A stretch of DNA of 64,000 nt from Arthrobacter pullicola (GTDB lineage: Bacteria > Actinomycetota > Actinomycetes > Actinomycetales > Micrococcaceae). The notes under the pieces were generated by a model. That model was not told the DNA's origin. It ran no database searches and saw nothing but the letters and a program-made list of their open reading frames with translations. Within the stretch, counting starts at the first letter, position 1. Every line of letters begins with the position of its first letter. The translations under genes and the position numbers were made by a program. The DNA lies in assembly GCF_014836875.1 (NCBI RefSeq), contig NZ_JACSQC010000010.1, positions 22,734-86,733 on the forward strand, written 5' to 3'. Below are positions 51,346 through 59,197 of this stretch, in pieces.

Positions 51346-51642
51346 TCAGGAGCGCGGAACTTCGGTGGCCGGAGGCGGCACCGGAGCGCCGGCTGTGGGG
51401 CCCGGCACCGTAGGGGCCGGCGGGGTGGCGCCGGCCGGGGGAACCGGCGGAATGACGGCGCCGGTCACGGGGTCCGTGGCTGGTGCCGATGGTCCGTCCT
51501 CGTCCTTCAACTGCCGCACCTCGGATTTGAAGATCCGCAGGGACTGGCCGACGCTGCGCGCCAGGCCGGGGAGCTTGGGCGCACCAAAAAGCAGGATCGC
51601 CAGAACGACGATGATGACAATGTGCCAGCCTTCGAGCCTCAT
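51346..51642 (-). CDS. TatA/E-like twin-arginine translocase protein in the nan operon
   Basis: Protein of 98 residues. The N-terminal hydrophobic helix (GWHIVIIVVLAILLFGAPKLPGLARSVGQSLRIFKSE) with the FGAPKLP hinge and following amphipathic helix is the TatA pattern. The C-terminal half is Pro/Ala-rich. It is the last gene of the sialic-acid operon and is coupled to the esterase gene by a 4-bp overlap. The operon's substrate-binding protein has a twin-arginine signal, so this TatA could supply extra pore subunits when the operon is induced. It may be an additional tatA beside a housekeeping copy elsewhere. Confidence 0.8.
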   Translation of the reverse strand: MRLEGWHIVIIVVLAILLFGAPKLPGLARSVGQSLRIFKSEVRQLKDEDGPSAPATDPVTGAVIPPVPPAGATPPAPTVPGPTAGAPVPPPATEVPRS

Positions 51643-52652
51643 AACAGTGAACCTTCCGAGGGGGTATTTGGGGTGGGGGTGGAAATTGGTGGGAAACCCG
51701 GCGCCGGAAACGCAGCGGGCAGGGGCGCACCGTGCAGTGCCCGGACCAGCGCCTGGTCACGGTCCCGCAGGCATTGGCTGCCCACGGAGGATTCCGGGCA
51801 ATTCAGCTCAAAGCCATGATAGGCGCCGGGATATACATGCAGCTCGGCCGCAACTCCGGCCTGGAGCAGCCGCACCGCAAAGCTGATGTCCTCGTCCCGG
51901 AACAGGTCCAGCTCACCGGTCTGAATCAGCGTCGGGGGCAGCCCGGACAGGTCCTGGGCCAGCGCCGGTGCCGCGTAGGCAGACTCATCAGAGGCCCCAG
52001 CGCCCAGATAGCAGTCCCACGCAAACTCGCTGTGGCCCCGGTTCCAGGTGGGAATGGATGTGAATTCGCGGGCCGAACCCGAGCTGTGCGTGGGATCGAG
52101 CATGGGGTACATCAGATACAGGTACGCGAGCGGTGGTCCGCTCCGGTCCCGGTTCAGCAGCGCCAGCCCGGCAGCCAGTCCGGCGCCGGCACTGGAGCCG
52201 GCCAGGGCTACGCGCTGCGGGTCCACATCGAGCTCCTCAGCCGAGGCGAACAGCCACTGCAGCCCCGCCAGCGCGTCCTCCAGGGCGGCCGGGAACGGAT
52301 GCTCCGGTGCGAGCCGGTAGTCCACCGCCACCACCACCGCCGCGGTGCGGGCGCACAGGGCCGCGCAGTACGCGGTGTCCAGCTCCGCACTGCCGGCGAT
52401 CATTCCGCCGCCATGGAGCCAGAACACTGCCGGGTGCGGGCCCGGTCCGGGCGGGGTGAACACCCGCAGGCTTATGCCGTCCGCCGAGACGTCCCGGATC
52501 TCCACGCCTGCCGGGAGGGCTGCGGCCGCCGGCGCTTCGGCCCGGGCGCGGAACCCTGCCAGTTCAGCCAGCGTCAGCGGCGGCGGAAACGCCTCCGAAT
52601 ATGCCAGCCCCGGCAGCAGTTCCGGGTCCACCCGGTCCCAAAAGGAGCTCAC
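51639..52652 (-). CDS. Alpha/beta hydrolase (HSL-type esterase), candidate sialate O-acetylesterase
   Basis: Hormone-sensitive-lipase-type esterase of 337 residues. The oxyanion motif HGGG is at 80-83, the nucleophile Ser154 is in AGSSAG, the acid is in GELDLFRDED and the catalytic His in YPGAYHGFEL. No signal peptide, so it acts in the cytoplasm. It overlaps nanE by 4 bp and tatA by 4 bp, placing it firmly in the sialic-acid operon. The most economical role is removal of O-acetyl groups from imported sialic acids; known NanS-type enzymes use an unrelated SGNH fold. The specific substrate is inferred from context only. Confidence 0.85.
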   Translation of the reverse strand: MSSFWDRVDPELLPGLAYSEAFPPPLTLAELAGFRARAEAPAAAALPAGVEIRDVSADGISLRVFTPPGPGPHPAVFWLHGGGMIAGSAELDTAYCAALCARTAAVVVAVDYRLAPEHPFPAALEDALAGLQWLFASAEELDVDPQRVALAGSSAGAGLAAGLALLNRDRSGPPLAYLYLMYPMLDPTHSSGSAREFTSIPTWNRGHSEFAWDCYLGAGASDESAYAAPALAQDLSGLPPTLIQTGELDLFRDEDISFAVRLLQAGVAAELHVYPGAYHGFELNCPESSVGSQCLRDRDQALVRALHGAPLPAAFPAPGFPPISTPTPNTPSEGSLL

Positions 52653-53323
52653 GGCACCAGGGCATCAGCGAACCAGCTGGTAATGGTGGCCGGATGGGTG
52701 ATCGCAGTGCCCACAACGACGGCGAACGCTCCCGCATCCAGTGCGGCGCGGCCCTGTGCCGGGGTGTGGATCCGGCCCTCGGCAATAACGGGCAGCCCCA
52801 GGTCCAGGGCCGCGAGTTCGTGGAGGAACTCCAGGTCCGGGCCGGAGGTCTTCTCCCGCTCGCCGGTATAGCCCGCGAGGGTGGTGCCGATGATGTCCGC
52901 GCCGGCCTCAGCGGCAGCAGCGGCATCCGCCACGGACCCGCAGTCGGCCATCACCAGGGCGGGGGACTGCTCGTGCACGCCGGCAATGGTCTGCGCCAGG
53001 GAGAGCCCGTCCGGGCGGCCGCGGCGGGTGCCGTCCAGTGCCACGATGTGCGCACCGGCGCTGGCACAGGCCAGGGCGTGGTGCAGTGTGGGGGTGATGA
53101 AAACGCCGTCGTGCCCGTCCTTCCACAGCCCGATCACCGGAACTTCGACGGCGGAGCGTGCCGCCTGGATGTCGCCCAGTCCCTGCACCCGCACCGCGGC
53201 CGCACCGCCGGTCACGGCGGACTGCGCCACCTGCGCCATGGTGCGCGGATCACGCATCGGTTCGCCGGGGTAGGCCTGGCAGGACACGATCAGGGAGGAG
53301 CGGAGGGCTTCGAGCTTAAACAT
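52649..53323 (-). CDS. nanE: N-acetylmannosamine-6-phosphate 2-epimerase
   Basis: TIM-barrel epimerase of 224 residues. It has the NanE patterns LIVSCQAYPGEPMRDP, AAVRVQGLGDIQAAR, VPVIGLWKDGHDGVFITP (catalytic Lys), IVALDGTRRGRPDG (catalytic Asp), LVMADCGSVADA and the phosphate loop VIAEGRIHTP...VVVGTAITHP. It converts ManNAc-6-P to GlcNAc-6-P, the substrate of the NagA gene at the other side of the locus. It overlaps nanK by 8 bp and the esterase by 4 bp. Confidence 0.93.
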   Translation of the reverse strand: MFKLEALRSSLIVSCQAYPGEPMRDPRTMAQVAQSAVTGGAAAVRVQGLGDIQAARSAVEVPVIGLWKDGHDGVFITPTLHHALACASAGAHIVALDGTRRGRPDGLSLAQTIAGVHEQSPALVMADCGSVADAAAAAEAGADIIGTTLAGYTGEREKTSGPDLEFLHELAALDLGLPVIAEGRIHTPAQGRAALDAGAFAVVVGTAITHPATITSWFADALVP

Positions 53324-54272
53324 GGGTGCCTTCGATAGCGGGGAGGAGATTCAGGGCCCGGCGGGCGGCACCGCGGATGGCGGCCGTCGTGCCGAGCTGT
53401 GCGGGAACAATCCGCAGGGCGGCCAGCGGCGGCAGCAGCTCGCGGCGGGTGTGGGATTCCATTTCGTCCCACCAGAGCGGGCCCGCGAAGGCCAGCCCGC
53501 CGCCCACCACAACGACGGCGGGGTCCAGGATGTTGGCCAGCCCGCCGATGGCGGATCCGGCAGCAGCCGCACCGCGGCGCAGGGCCTCGGAAGCGGCTGG
53601 ATCGCCGTCGGCCGCGAGCCGGTAGACGCCGCGGGTGTCCGCAGCAGATTCCCCGCCCAGCCGGCGGTAGAGCGCGTGGATTGCCGGGCCGGAGGCCACG
53701 GCCTCCACATGCCCCGAACCGCCGCAGCTGCAGGCCAGCGGCTCGCCTGCCTCATAGGCAAACGGGGACGCGAAGTGGCCCACGTGCCCGGCCGTGAAGC
53801 TGGCGCCTTCGATGCATTCGCCGTCCAGCACGTAGCCGCCGCCCACGCCCGTGCCCATGCCGATGAACAGGACACTGGGCACCCCGGCGCCGGCACCGAG
53901 CCAGCTTTCGCCGAGGGCATGGGCATGGACGTCGTTCAGGGCGGCGGCGGGCAGGCCGGTCAGCGCGGAGAGTTCAGCCGTCAGCGCCGTTCCGGCCCAG
54001 CCGCGGATGGCGTCGGTGGCAGATACCACCACGCCCCGGCCGGAGTCGATCACTCCGGCCGAGCCGATGCCCAGCGCGTCGACTCTCAGGCTGCGCCGGA
54101 GCGCCTCGCCCTGGAGGGACCGGACCAGCGCGGCGGTATTTTCCAGTACCGCTGCGGCGCCGGACTGTGCGGGTGTGGCGGCGGAGGAGGAGAACACAAC
54201 GTTCCCTCCGCCGTCGACAATTCCGCCCGCGGTTTTGGTGCCGCCCAGGTCGATCCCGATGACGTGGCGCAT
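53316..54272 (-). CDS. nanK: N-acetylmannosamine kinase (ROK family)
   Basis: ROK kinase of 318 residues with ATP loop IGIDLGGTKTAGGIV at residues 5-19, catalytic Asp in LNDVHAHALGE, and ATP motif GMGTGVGGGYV. The ROK zinc motif is CSCGGSGHVE: the third cysteine of CxCGxxGCxE is His here, while the upstream His (TAGHVGH) is present. It phosphorylates ManNAc from NanA to ManNAc-6-P for NanE. It overlaps nanE and lies 5 bp after nanA. Confidence 0.9.
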   Translation of the reverse strand: MRHVIGIDLGGTKTAGGIVDGGGNVVFSSSAATPAQSGAAAVLENTAALVRSLQGEALRRSLRVDALGIGSAGVIDSGRGVVVSATDAIRGWAGTALTAELSALTGLPAAALNDVHAHALGESWLGAGAGVPSVLFIGMGTGVGGGYVLDGECIEGASFTAGHVGHFASPFAYEAGEPLACSCGGSGHVEAVASGPAIHALYRRLGGESAADTRGVYRLAADGDPAASEALRRGAAAAGSAIGGLANILDPAVVVVGGGLAFAGPLWWDEMESHTRRELLPPLAALRIVPAQLGTTAAIRGAARRALNLLPAIEGTHV

Positions 54273-54277
54273 GGAAC

Positions 54278-55210
54278 TCAGAGGAGCCCGTTGTGCTCGA
54301 GGACCGTGCGGATCACGGCGGTCTCGGCCTCATTGAGTGCCTTCATGGGAGCGGACATCACGTTGGTTTCGATGACGCCCAGCAGCACCAGCGCGGTCTT
54401 GAACGCGCCCAGCCCTGCGGCACCCGGGGAAACGCGGCCAGGGGTGGGTGCGTAGACAATGTTGAACAGGTTGGCCAGGCGGTCCTGGATCCGGGCCGCT
54501 TCGGCGTAGTTGCCTGCCTGGGACGCAGCATAGAGTGCCGCATAGCCGGCCGGATCGACGTTGCCCAGACCGGGAACCGCGCCGTGGGCGCCGCCCAGCA
54601 GCGCCCCGTCCACCACTACCTCATGGCCGGTGAACACGGCGAAGTCCGGCAGGTCCTTGGTGGCCAGCAGCAGCTGGCGGAAGGAAACGTCGTCGCCGGA
54701 GGAGTCCTTTACACCGGCCAGGACACCGTCCTGGGCCAGCTGGACCAGCACCGGCAGCGGCAGCTTGAAGTGGGTGCGGACCGGAACGTCATAGGCGAAC
54801 AGGGGCACATCGAGGGCCGCGTGCAGGGAGCGGAAGTGGGTTTCGGTTTCAGCGGCATCAGAGATGGCGTAGAACTGCGAGGTCGCCACGATGGCGTCCG
54901 CTCCCAGCTCGATCAGGCGGCGGCCCTCCGCGATGACGCGCGGGGTGGTCTGTTCGCAGGCCCCGGCGATCAGGGGCACAGCGCCGGCGTTAACGCCGGC
55001 GACGGTGCGCATGATGACGTCGCGTTCCCCGTTGGTCAGGTACGGCACCTCGCCGGAGGAGCCCAGGACGAACAGGCCGGAAACGCCGCCTTCCAGCAGG
55101 TGCTTGGTCAGCTTTTCCAGCGACGCCGTATCAACGGCCCCGTCTGCGGTGCGGGGGGTGACAACCGGCGGGACTACGCCGTGGAAGCGGGATGTGGGTG
55201 CGTGTGACAA
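54278..55210 (-). CDS. nanA: N-acetylneuraminate lyase (DHDPS family)
   Basis: Class I aldolase of 310 residues. It has the GSSGE phosphate/carboxylate loop (50-54), Tyr140 in FAYDVPVRT and the Schiff-base Lys168 in VLAGVKDSSGD. Context with nanE, nanK and a sialic-acid importer makes Neu5Ac lyase the clear choice over dihydrodipicolinate synthase. The start is a TTG at 55210, supported by GGAG six bases upstream and by no alternative Met at the family start. It splits Neu5Ac into ManNAc and pyruvate. Confidence 0.9.
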   Translation of the reverse strand: MSHAPTSRFHGVVPPVVTPRTADGAVDTASLEKLTKHLLEGGVSGLFVLGSSGEVPYLTNGERDVIMRTVAGVNAGAVPLIAGACEQTTPRVIAEGRRLIELGADAIVATSQFYAISDAAETETHFRSLHAALDVPLFAYDVPVRTHFKLPLPVLVQLAQDGVLAGVKDSSGDDVSFRQLLLATKDLPDFAVFTGHEVVVDGALLGGAHGAVPGLGNVDPAGYAALYAASQAGNYAEAARIQDRLANLFNIVYAPTPGRVSPGAAGLGAFKTALVLLGVIETNVMSAPMKALNEAETAVIRTVLEHNGLL

Positions 55211-55237
55211 GTGGTTCTCCAGTGCTTGGTTCTAGTT

Positions 55238-56047
55238 CTAGATGTGCAAAAGGCTGGGCGCTGCTCCGAGCAGGCTCTTGGTGTAATCGTTGGTGGGCCG
55301 GTCGAAGACCTCGCGGGCGGGGCCTTCCTCGACAATGCGCCCGTAATACATCACGCAGATCCGGTCCGAGACATAGCGGACGGTCTGGATATCGTGCGAA
55401 ATAAAGACCATGCCGAGGTTCAGTTCCCGCTTCAGGTCGGAAAGCAGGTTCAGGACCTGCGCACGCACCGAAACATCCAGGGCCGACGTCGGCTCATCCG
55501 CCACGATCACCGACGGATCCAGGCACAGCGCCCGGGCGATGGCGACGCGCTGGCGCTGGCCGCCGGACACCTGGTGCGGGGTGACCTCGGCCGCGGACTG
55601 CGGCAGGCCGACCAGGCTCAGCAGTTCCCGGACCTTGGCCAGCCGGGTCTGCTGGTTGCCGATGCCGTGCACCTGGAGCGGGTCGGTCAGGATGTCCTGG
55701 ATGGTCATGCGCGGGTTCAGGGCGGTGGCCGGGTCCTGGAACACCACGCCGACGGCGCGGCCGAAGGTCTTCTTCGAGGAGGAGGCCCGGGTGCTGACCT
55801 TGGTTCCCTGGAAGAGGACTTCCCCTGCCGTGGGCTCCTGCAGCCCCACCAGGACGGAAGCCAGTGTGGACTTGCCGCAGCCGGATTCACCCACGATACC
55901 CACGGTTTCACCGCGCCGCACCGTGAAGTCCACCCCGTCCACGGCCTTGACGATGTTCGGCCGGAACAGGGATCCGGTGCGGGCCCGGTGATGGACCTTG
56001 ATGCCCTTCAGTTCCAGGACCGGGCTGGTGCTGCTCTCCGTGCTCAT
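55238..56047 (-). CDS. ABC importer ATPase of sialic-acid transporter (SatD/SiaI type)
   Basis: Oligopeptide-type ATPase of 269 residues with Walker [10 protein letters not shown], signature [15 protein letters not shown], Walker [13 protein letters not shown] and H-loop FISHDI. Its start overlaps the permease-ATPase fusion by 4 bp. Together with the ATPase half of the fusion it makes the nucleotide-binding pair of the importer. The C-terminal [17 protein letters not shown] is typical of the OppF/DppF group. Confidence 0.9.
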   Translation of the reverse strand: MSTESSTSPVLELKGIKVHHRARTGSLFRPNIVKAVDGVDFTVRRGETVGIVGESGCGKSTLASVLVGLQEPTAGEVLFQGTKVSTRASSSKKTFGRAVGVVFQDPATALNPRMTIQDILTDPLQVHGIGNQQTRLAKVRELLSLVGLPQSAAEVTPHQVSGGQRQRVAIARALCLDPSVIVADEPTSALDVSVRAQVLNLLSDLKRELNLGMVFISHDIQTVRYVSDRICVMYYGRIVEEGPAREVFDRPTNDYTKSLLGAAPSLLHI

Positions 56048-58164
56048 GCTTCCTGCCTTGCGCTTGTGCCGGTTTCCACGAGGTCGCCGGTTGTCTCATG
56101 GCTGGCCCAGTAGTGGTTGGTTTCGCCCACCTGGACAAACTCCAGGACCTGGTTCGGATCGGCGTCGGGCCGCAGCGACCGCTCGGCGAAGCGGTCGCCC
56201 GGGGCGAAATCCCGGGGGGAGGGGACGGTGCCCTGGATCTGGTGCAGGCGTTCGGCGCCGGCCTCGATGGACAGTACCGCTCCCAGCAGGCCGCGGGTGT
56301 ATTCGTGCCGGGGGTCGCCCAGCAGGTCCGGAACGTCCCCGGACTCAACCACCTGCCCGGCGTACATCACCGTGACCCGGTGGGCCAGCGAGGCCACCAG
56401 GGCCAGGTCGTGGCTGACGAACACCATCGCGAAGCCGAGCTGCTCGCGCAGTTCGTTGAGCAGGTCCACCACCTGCTTCTGCACGGTGACGTCCAGCGCG
56501 GTGGTCGGTTCGTCGGCGACGACGATCTTCGGGGAACGGGAGAGCGCCATAGCGATCAGCACGCGCTGGCGCTGCCCGCCGGAGAGCTCGTGCGGGTAGC
56601 TCTTCAGGGTGCGGTCCGGATCCAGCTTCACCAGCTCCAGCAGTTCCCGGGGGCTCTTGCGGCCGCCGCGGCGGGTGAGCTGGGCCATCTGGTCCTTGAT
56701 GAGCATGGACGGGTTCAGGGAGCTCAGCGCGTCCTGGTAGACCATGGCGATCTGCTCGCCGCGCAGCCCCTTGTAGAGCTGGTCGCGCTCCTTCGGATCA
56801 TTGGTGAGCAGTTCCTTGCCGTTGAACCGGATGGACCCGGTGAGCTGTGCGGTGCGGGGGAGCAGGCCCATGATCGCCAGGGAGGTGATGGACTTGCCGC
56901 AGCCCGATTCGCCGACCAGGCCCATGGTTTCGCCCTCGCGGACGGTGAAGCTGACCCGGTCCACGATGGCGGTGTCGCCGTAGCGTTCCGGGAAGCGGAT
57001 AGAGAGGTCCTTCACTTCCAGGATCACCGGGGCGTCCGCGGCCACGGCGGGCAGCCGGTCGGTGCGGGACGCCTCGACGGCGGCGAGCATTTCCAGCTCG
57101 GCGGCGAGGGCTTCCAACGAGCCGGGTTTGTGAACGTTGGCGCCCAGGGAGGTCTGGGCTTCTTCCGCGGCCGGCCGGCCGCCGTCGGACTCTGTCAGCG
57201 AGGTACCGGCTGCATCCAGGGCGGAGGGCTGGGCGGCGGTGGCAACGGCCTCCACGGCGGCAGGTGCCTGTGCGCCGTTCCGGGGCTTGCGGATCCTCGG
57301 GTTGACCATGGCATCGGTCAGCCCTTCGGCGAGGATGTTCAGGGCCAGGACGGTCAGCAGGATGGTGATGCCGCCGAAGGTGGTGGGCCACCAGGAGCCG
57401 CTGAAGACGACGTTGCGGCCGTCTGCCATCACGTTGCCCCAGGATGCGGCGGGCTGCTGCACGCCGGCGCCCAGGAAGGACAGGGAGGCTTCCAGGATGA
57501 TGGCGTCGGCGACCATCACGGTGGCGAAGACCAGCACGGGGGCGGCGCAGTTGCGGGCGATGTGCTTGAGCAGAATGTAGGTGCGGCTGGCGCCGATCAC
57601 GCGCTCGGCGCGGACGTAGTCCTCACCGTACTGGGCCAGCACGTTCGCCCGGACCACGCGGGCCAGCTGCGGGGTGTAAACAATGGCGATCGCGAGGATG
57701 ATCACCGGAACGGTGGAGCCGAAGAGGTTCAGTGAGTGGTCGCGCAGCGCGAACAGCAGGGCGGCGGCCAGAGCGATACCGGGGAAGGCCATCATGATGT
57801 CGAGGATGCGCATCACGGTTTCGCTCACGGCCTTGCGCGACGTCGCGGCGACGGCGCCGAGGATGGAGCCCAGGATCAGGGCCAGGGCGACGGCGCCGAG
57901 GCCGATGGCGATGGACACCCGGGCTCCGTAGAGCAGGCGGGAGAACACGTCGTAGCTGGAGCCGTCGGTGCCGAAGAGGTGCTCGCTGCTCGGCGGGAGC
58001 ACGGGTGCGCTGGATTCGTTCTCGCCGAACGGGGCAAAGAAGGGCCCGACGATCGCGACCAGGACAATAAACGCCAGGAATCCGAGGGCGAGTTTGGAAC
58101 TGAGGTTCAGAGCGGTGAAGCGTGCTCCGGTATTGCTGAGCCGTTCGGCCAGTGAGTTGCGCAT
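56044..58164 (-). CDS. Permease-ATPase fusion of sialic-acid ABC importer (SatC/SiaG type)
   Basis: Fused protein of 706 residues. Residues 1-290 are a DppC-like permease (six helices, with the coupling-helix motif EDYVRAERVIGASRTYILLKHIARN). About 290-375 is an Ala/Glu-rich linker, and 380-650 is a DppD-like ATPase with [32 protein letters not shown] and FVSHDL. Such a fusion is known in sialic-acid importers of the SatABCD (Haemophilus ducreyi) and SiaEFGI (Corynebacterium glutamicum) type, which supports the substrate assignment. It lies 2 bp after the DppB-like gene. Confidence 0.9.
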   Translation of the reverse strand: MRNSLAERLSNTGARFTALNLSSKLALGFLAFIVLVAIVGPFFAPFGENESSAPVLPPSSEHLFGTDGSSYDVFSRLLYGARVSIAIGLGAVALALILGSILGAVAATSRKAVSETVMRILDIMMAFPGIALAAALLFALRDHSLNLFGSTVPVIILAIAIVYTPQLARVVRANVLAQYGEDYVRAERVIGASRTYILLKHIARNCAAPVLVFATVMVADAIILEASLSFLGAGVQQPAASWGNVMADGRNVVFSGSWWPTTFGGITILLTVLALNILAEGLTDAMVNPRIRKPRNGAQAPAAVEAVATAAQPSALDAAGTSLTESDGGRPAAEEAQTSLGANVHKPGSLEALAAELEMLAAVEASRTDRLPAVAADAPVILEVKDLSIRFPERYGDTAIVDRVSFTVREGETMGLVGESGCGKSITSLAIMGLLPRTAQLTGSIRFNGKELLTNDPKERDQLYKGLRGEQIAMVYQDALSSLNPSMLIKDQMAQLTRRGGRKSPRELLELVKLDPDRTLKSYPHELSGGQRQRVLIAMALSRSPKIVVADEPTTALDVTVQKQVVDLLNELREQLGFAMVFVSHDLALVASLAHRVTVMYAGQVVESGDVPDLLGDPRHEYTRGLLGAVLSIEAGAERLHQIQGTVPSPRDFAPGDRFAERSLRPDADPNQVLEFVQVGETNHYWASHETTGDLVETGTSARQEA

Positions 58165-58166
58165 GG

Positions 58167-59120
58167 TTACACCGTCCGGATTCGGGGGTTGATGGCCAGG
58201 TAGAGCAGGTCAACCACAATGTTGACCAGGACAAAGGCGACGGCGATGGTGAGCACCGCGCCCTGGACCAGGTTGGTGTCCGACGTCGTCAGGCCCACCA
58301 CAATCAGGTCGCCCATGCCGTTGAGGCTGAAGATTTTTTCGATGACGACGGCGCCGCCGAGCAGGTAGCCGACGCGCAGGCCCAGCACGGTGACCGGGGT
58401 GACCAGGGCGTTGCGCAGGACGTTGCGGGCCACCACGGTGCGGTAGGGGACTCCGTTGCCGATGGCGGTGCGGACGTAGTCGCGGTCCAGCTCCTCCACC
58501 ATGGAGGTGCGCACCACGCGGATGAGTGACGCCGAGACGGGAATGCCCAGGGCCAGTGCCGGCAGGGCCATGGAGTAGAGCCAGCCCACGAACCCGTACT
58601 GTTCTGCCCAGGCCAGCCCGCCGGTGGGGAAGATGGATCCCTCAGGCAGGGCGAACCACTGGATCAGCAGGATCGCCAGCCAGAAGGACGGGGTGGCGAT
58701 GGCCGCGATGGAGAAGATGCGGATGGCCTGGTCCGGCCAGCGGTCCCGGTACAGGGCGGCGGTGATGCCGAGCGTGAGGGCCAGGACAACGGCCAGCACG
58801 ATGCCCAGGAAGGTCAGCTGCAGGGTGACCGGGAAGGCGGAGGCGATTTTGGTGGCCACGGACTCTTCGGGCGGATTGGTGACGCCGAAATCCAGCCGGA
58901 TAACGCCGCCCAGGTAGCGCAGGAACTGGACGACCAGTGAAGCGTTAAGGCCGCGTTCTTCGCGCCAGGCCTCTTTGGCTTCCTCGCTGGCGTTCTCGCC
59001 CAGAACGGCGGTGGCGCGGTCTGCTGGAACCACGGACAGCACGATGAACACCATGACCGTCACGCCCAGCAGCATGATCGGCAGGGCAGCAAGCCGGCGC
59101 CCAAGCAGGCGGATAAACAT
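58167..59120 (-). CDS. Permease of sialic-acid ABC importer (SatB/SiaF type)
   Basis: DppB-like membrane subunit of 317 residues (GTG at 59126 would add two). The N-terminal helix FIRLLGRRLAALPIMLLGVTVMVFI, a large external loop and the coupling motif DRDYVRTAIGNGVPYRTVVARNVLRNAL are normal. It pairs with the permease half of the fused subunit. It follows the binding-protein gene by 77 bp. Confidence 0.9.
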   Translation of the reverse strand: MFIRLLGRRLAALPIMLLGVTVMVFIVLSVVPADRATAVLGENASEEAKEAWREERGLNASLVVQFLRYLGGVIRLDFGVTNPPEESVATKIASAFPVTLQLTFLGIVLAVVLALTLGITAALYRDRWPDQAIRIFSIAAIATPSFWLAILLIQWFALPEGSIFPTGGLAWAEQYGFVGWLYSMALPALALGIPVSASLIRVVRTSMVEELDRDYVRTAIGNGVPYRTVVARNVLRNALVTPVTVLGLRVGYLLGGAVVIEKIFSLNGMGDLIVVGLTTSDTNLVQGAVLTIAVAFVLVNIVVDLLYLAINPRIRTV

Positions 59121-59197
59121 TGTCACTCGATTACTCCAATGCGCAGGAAAAAAGTCCGGCGGGGCGCCGTTGGGGGCGCCCCGCCGGGGATGTGCCG

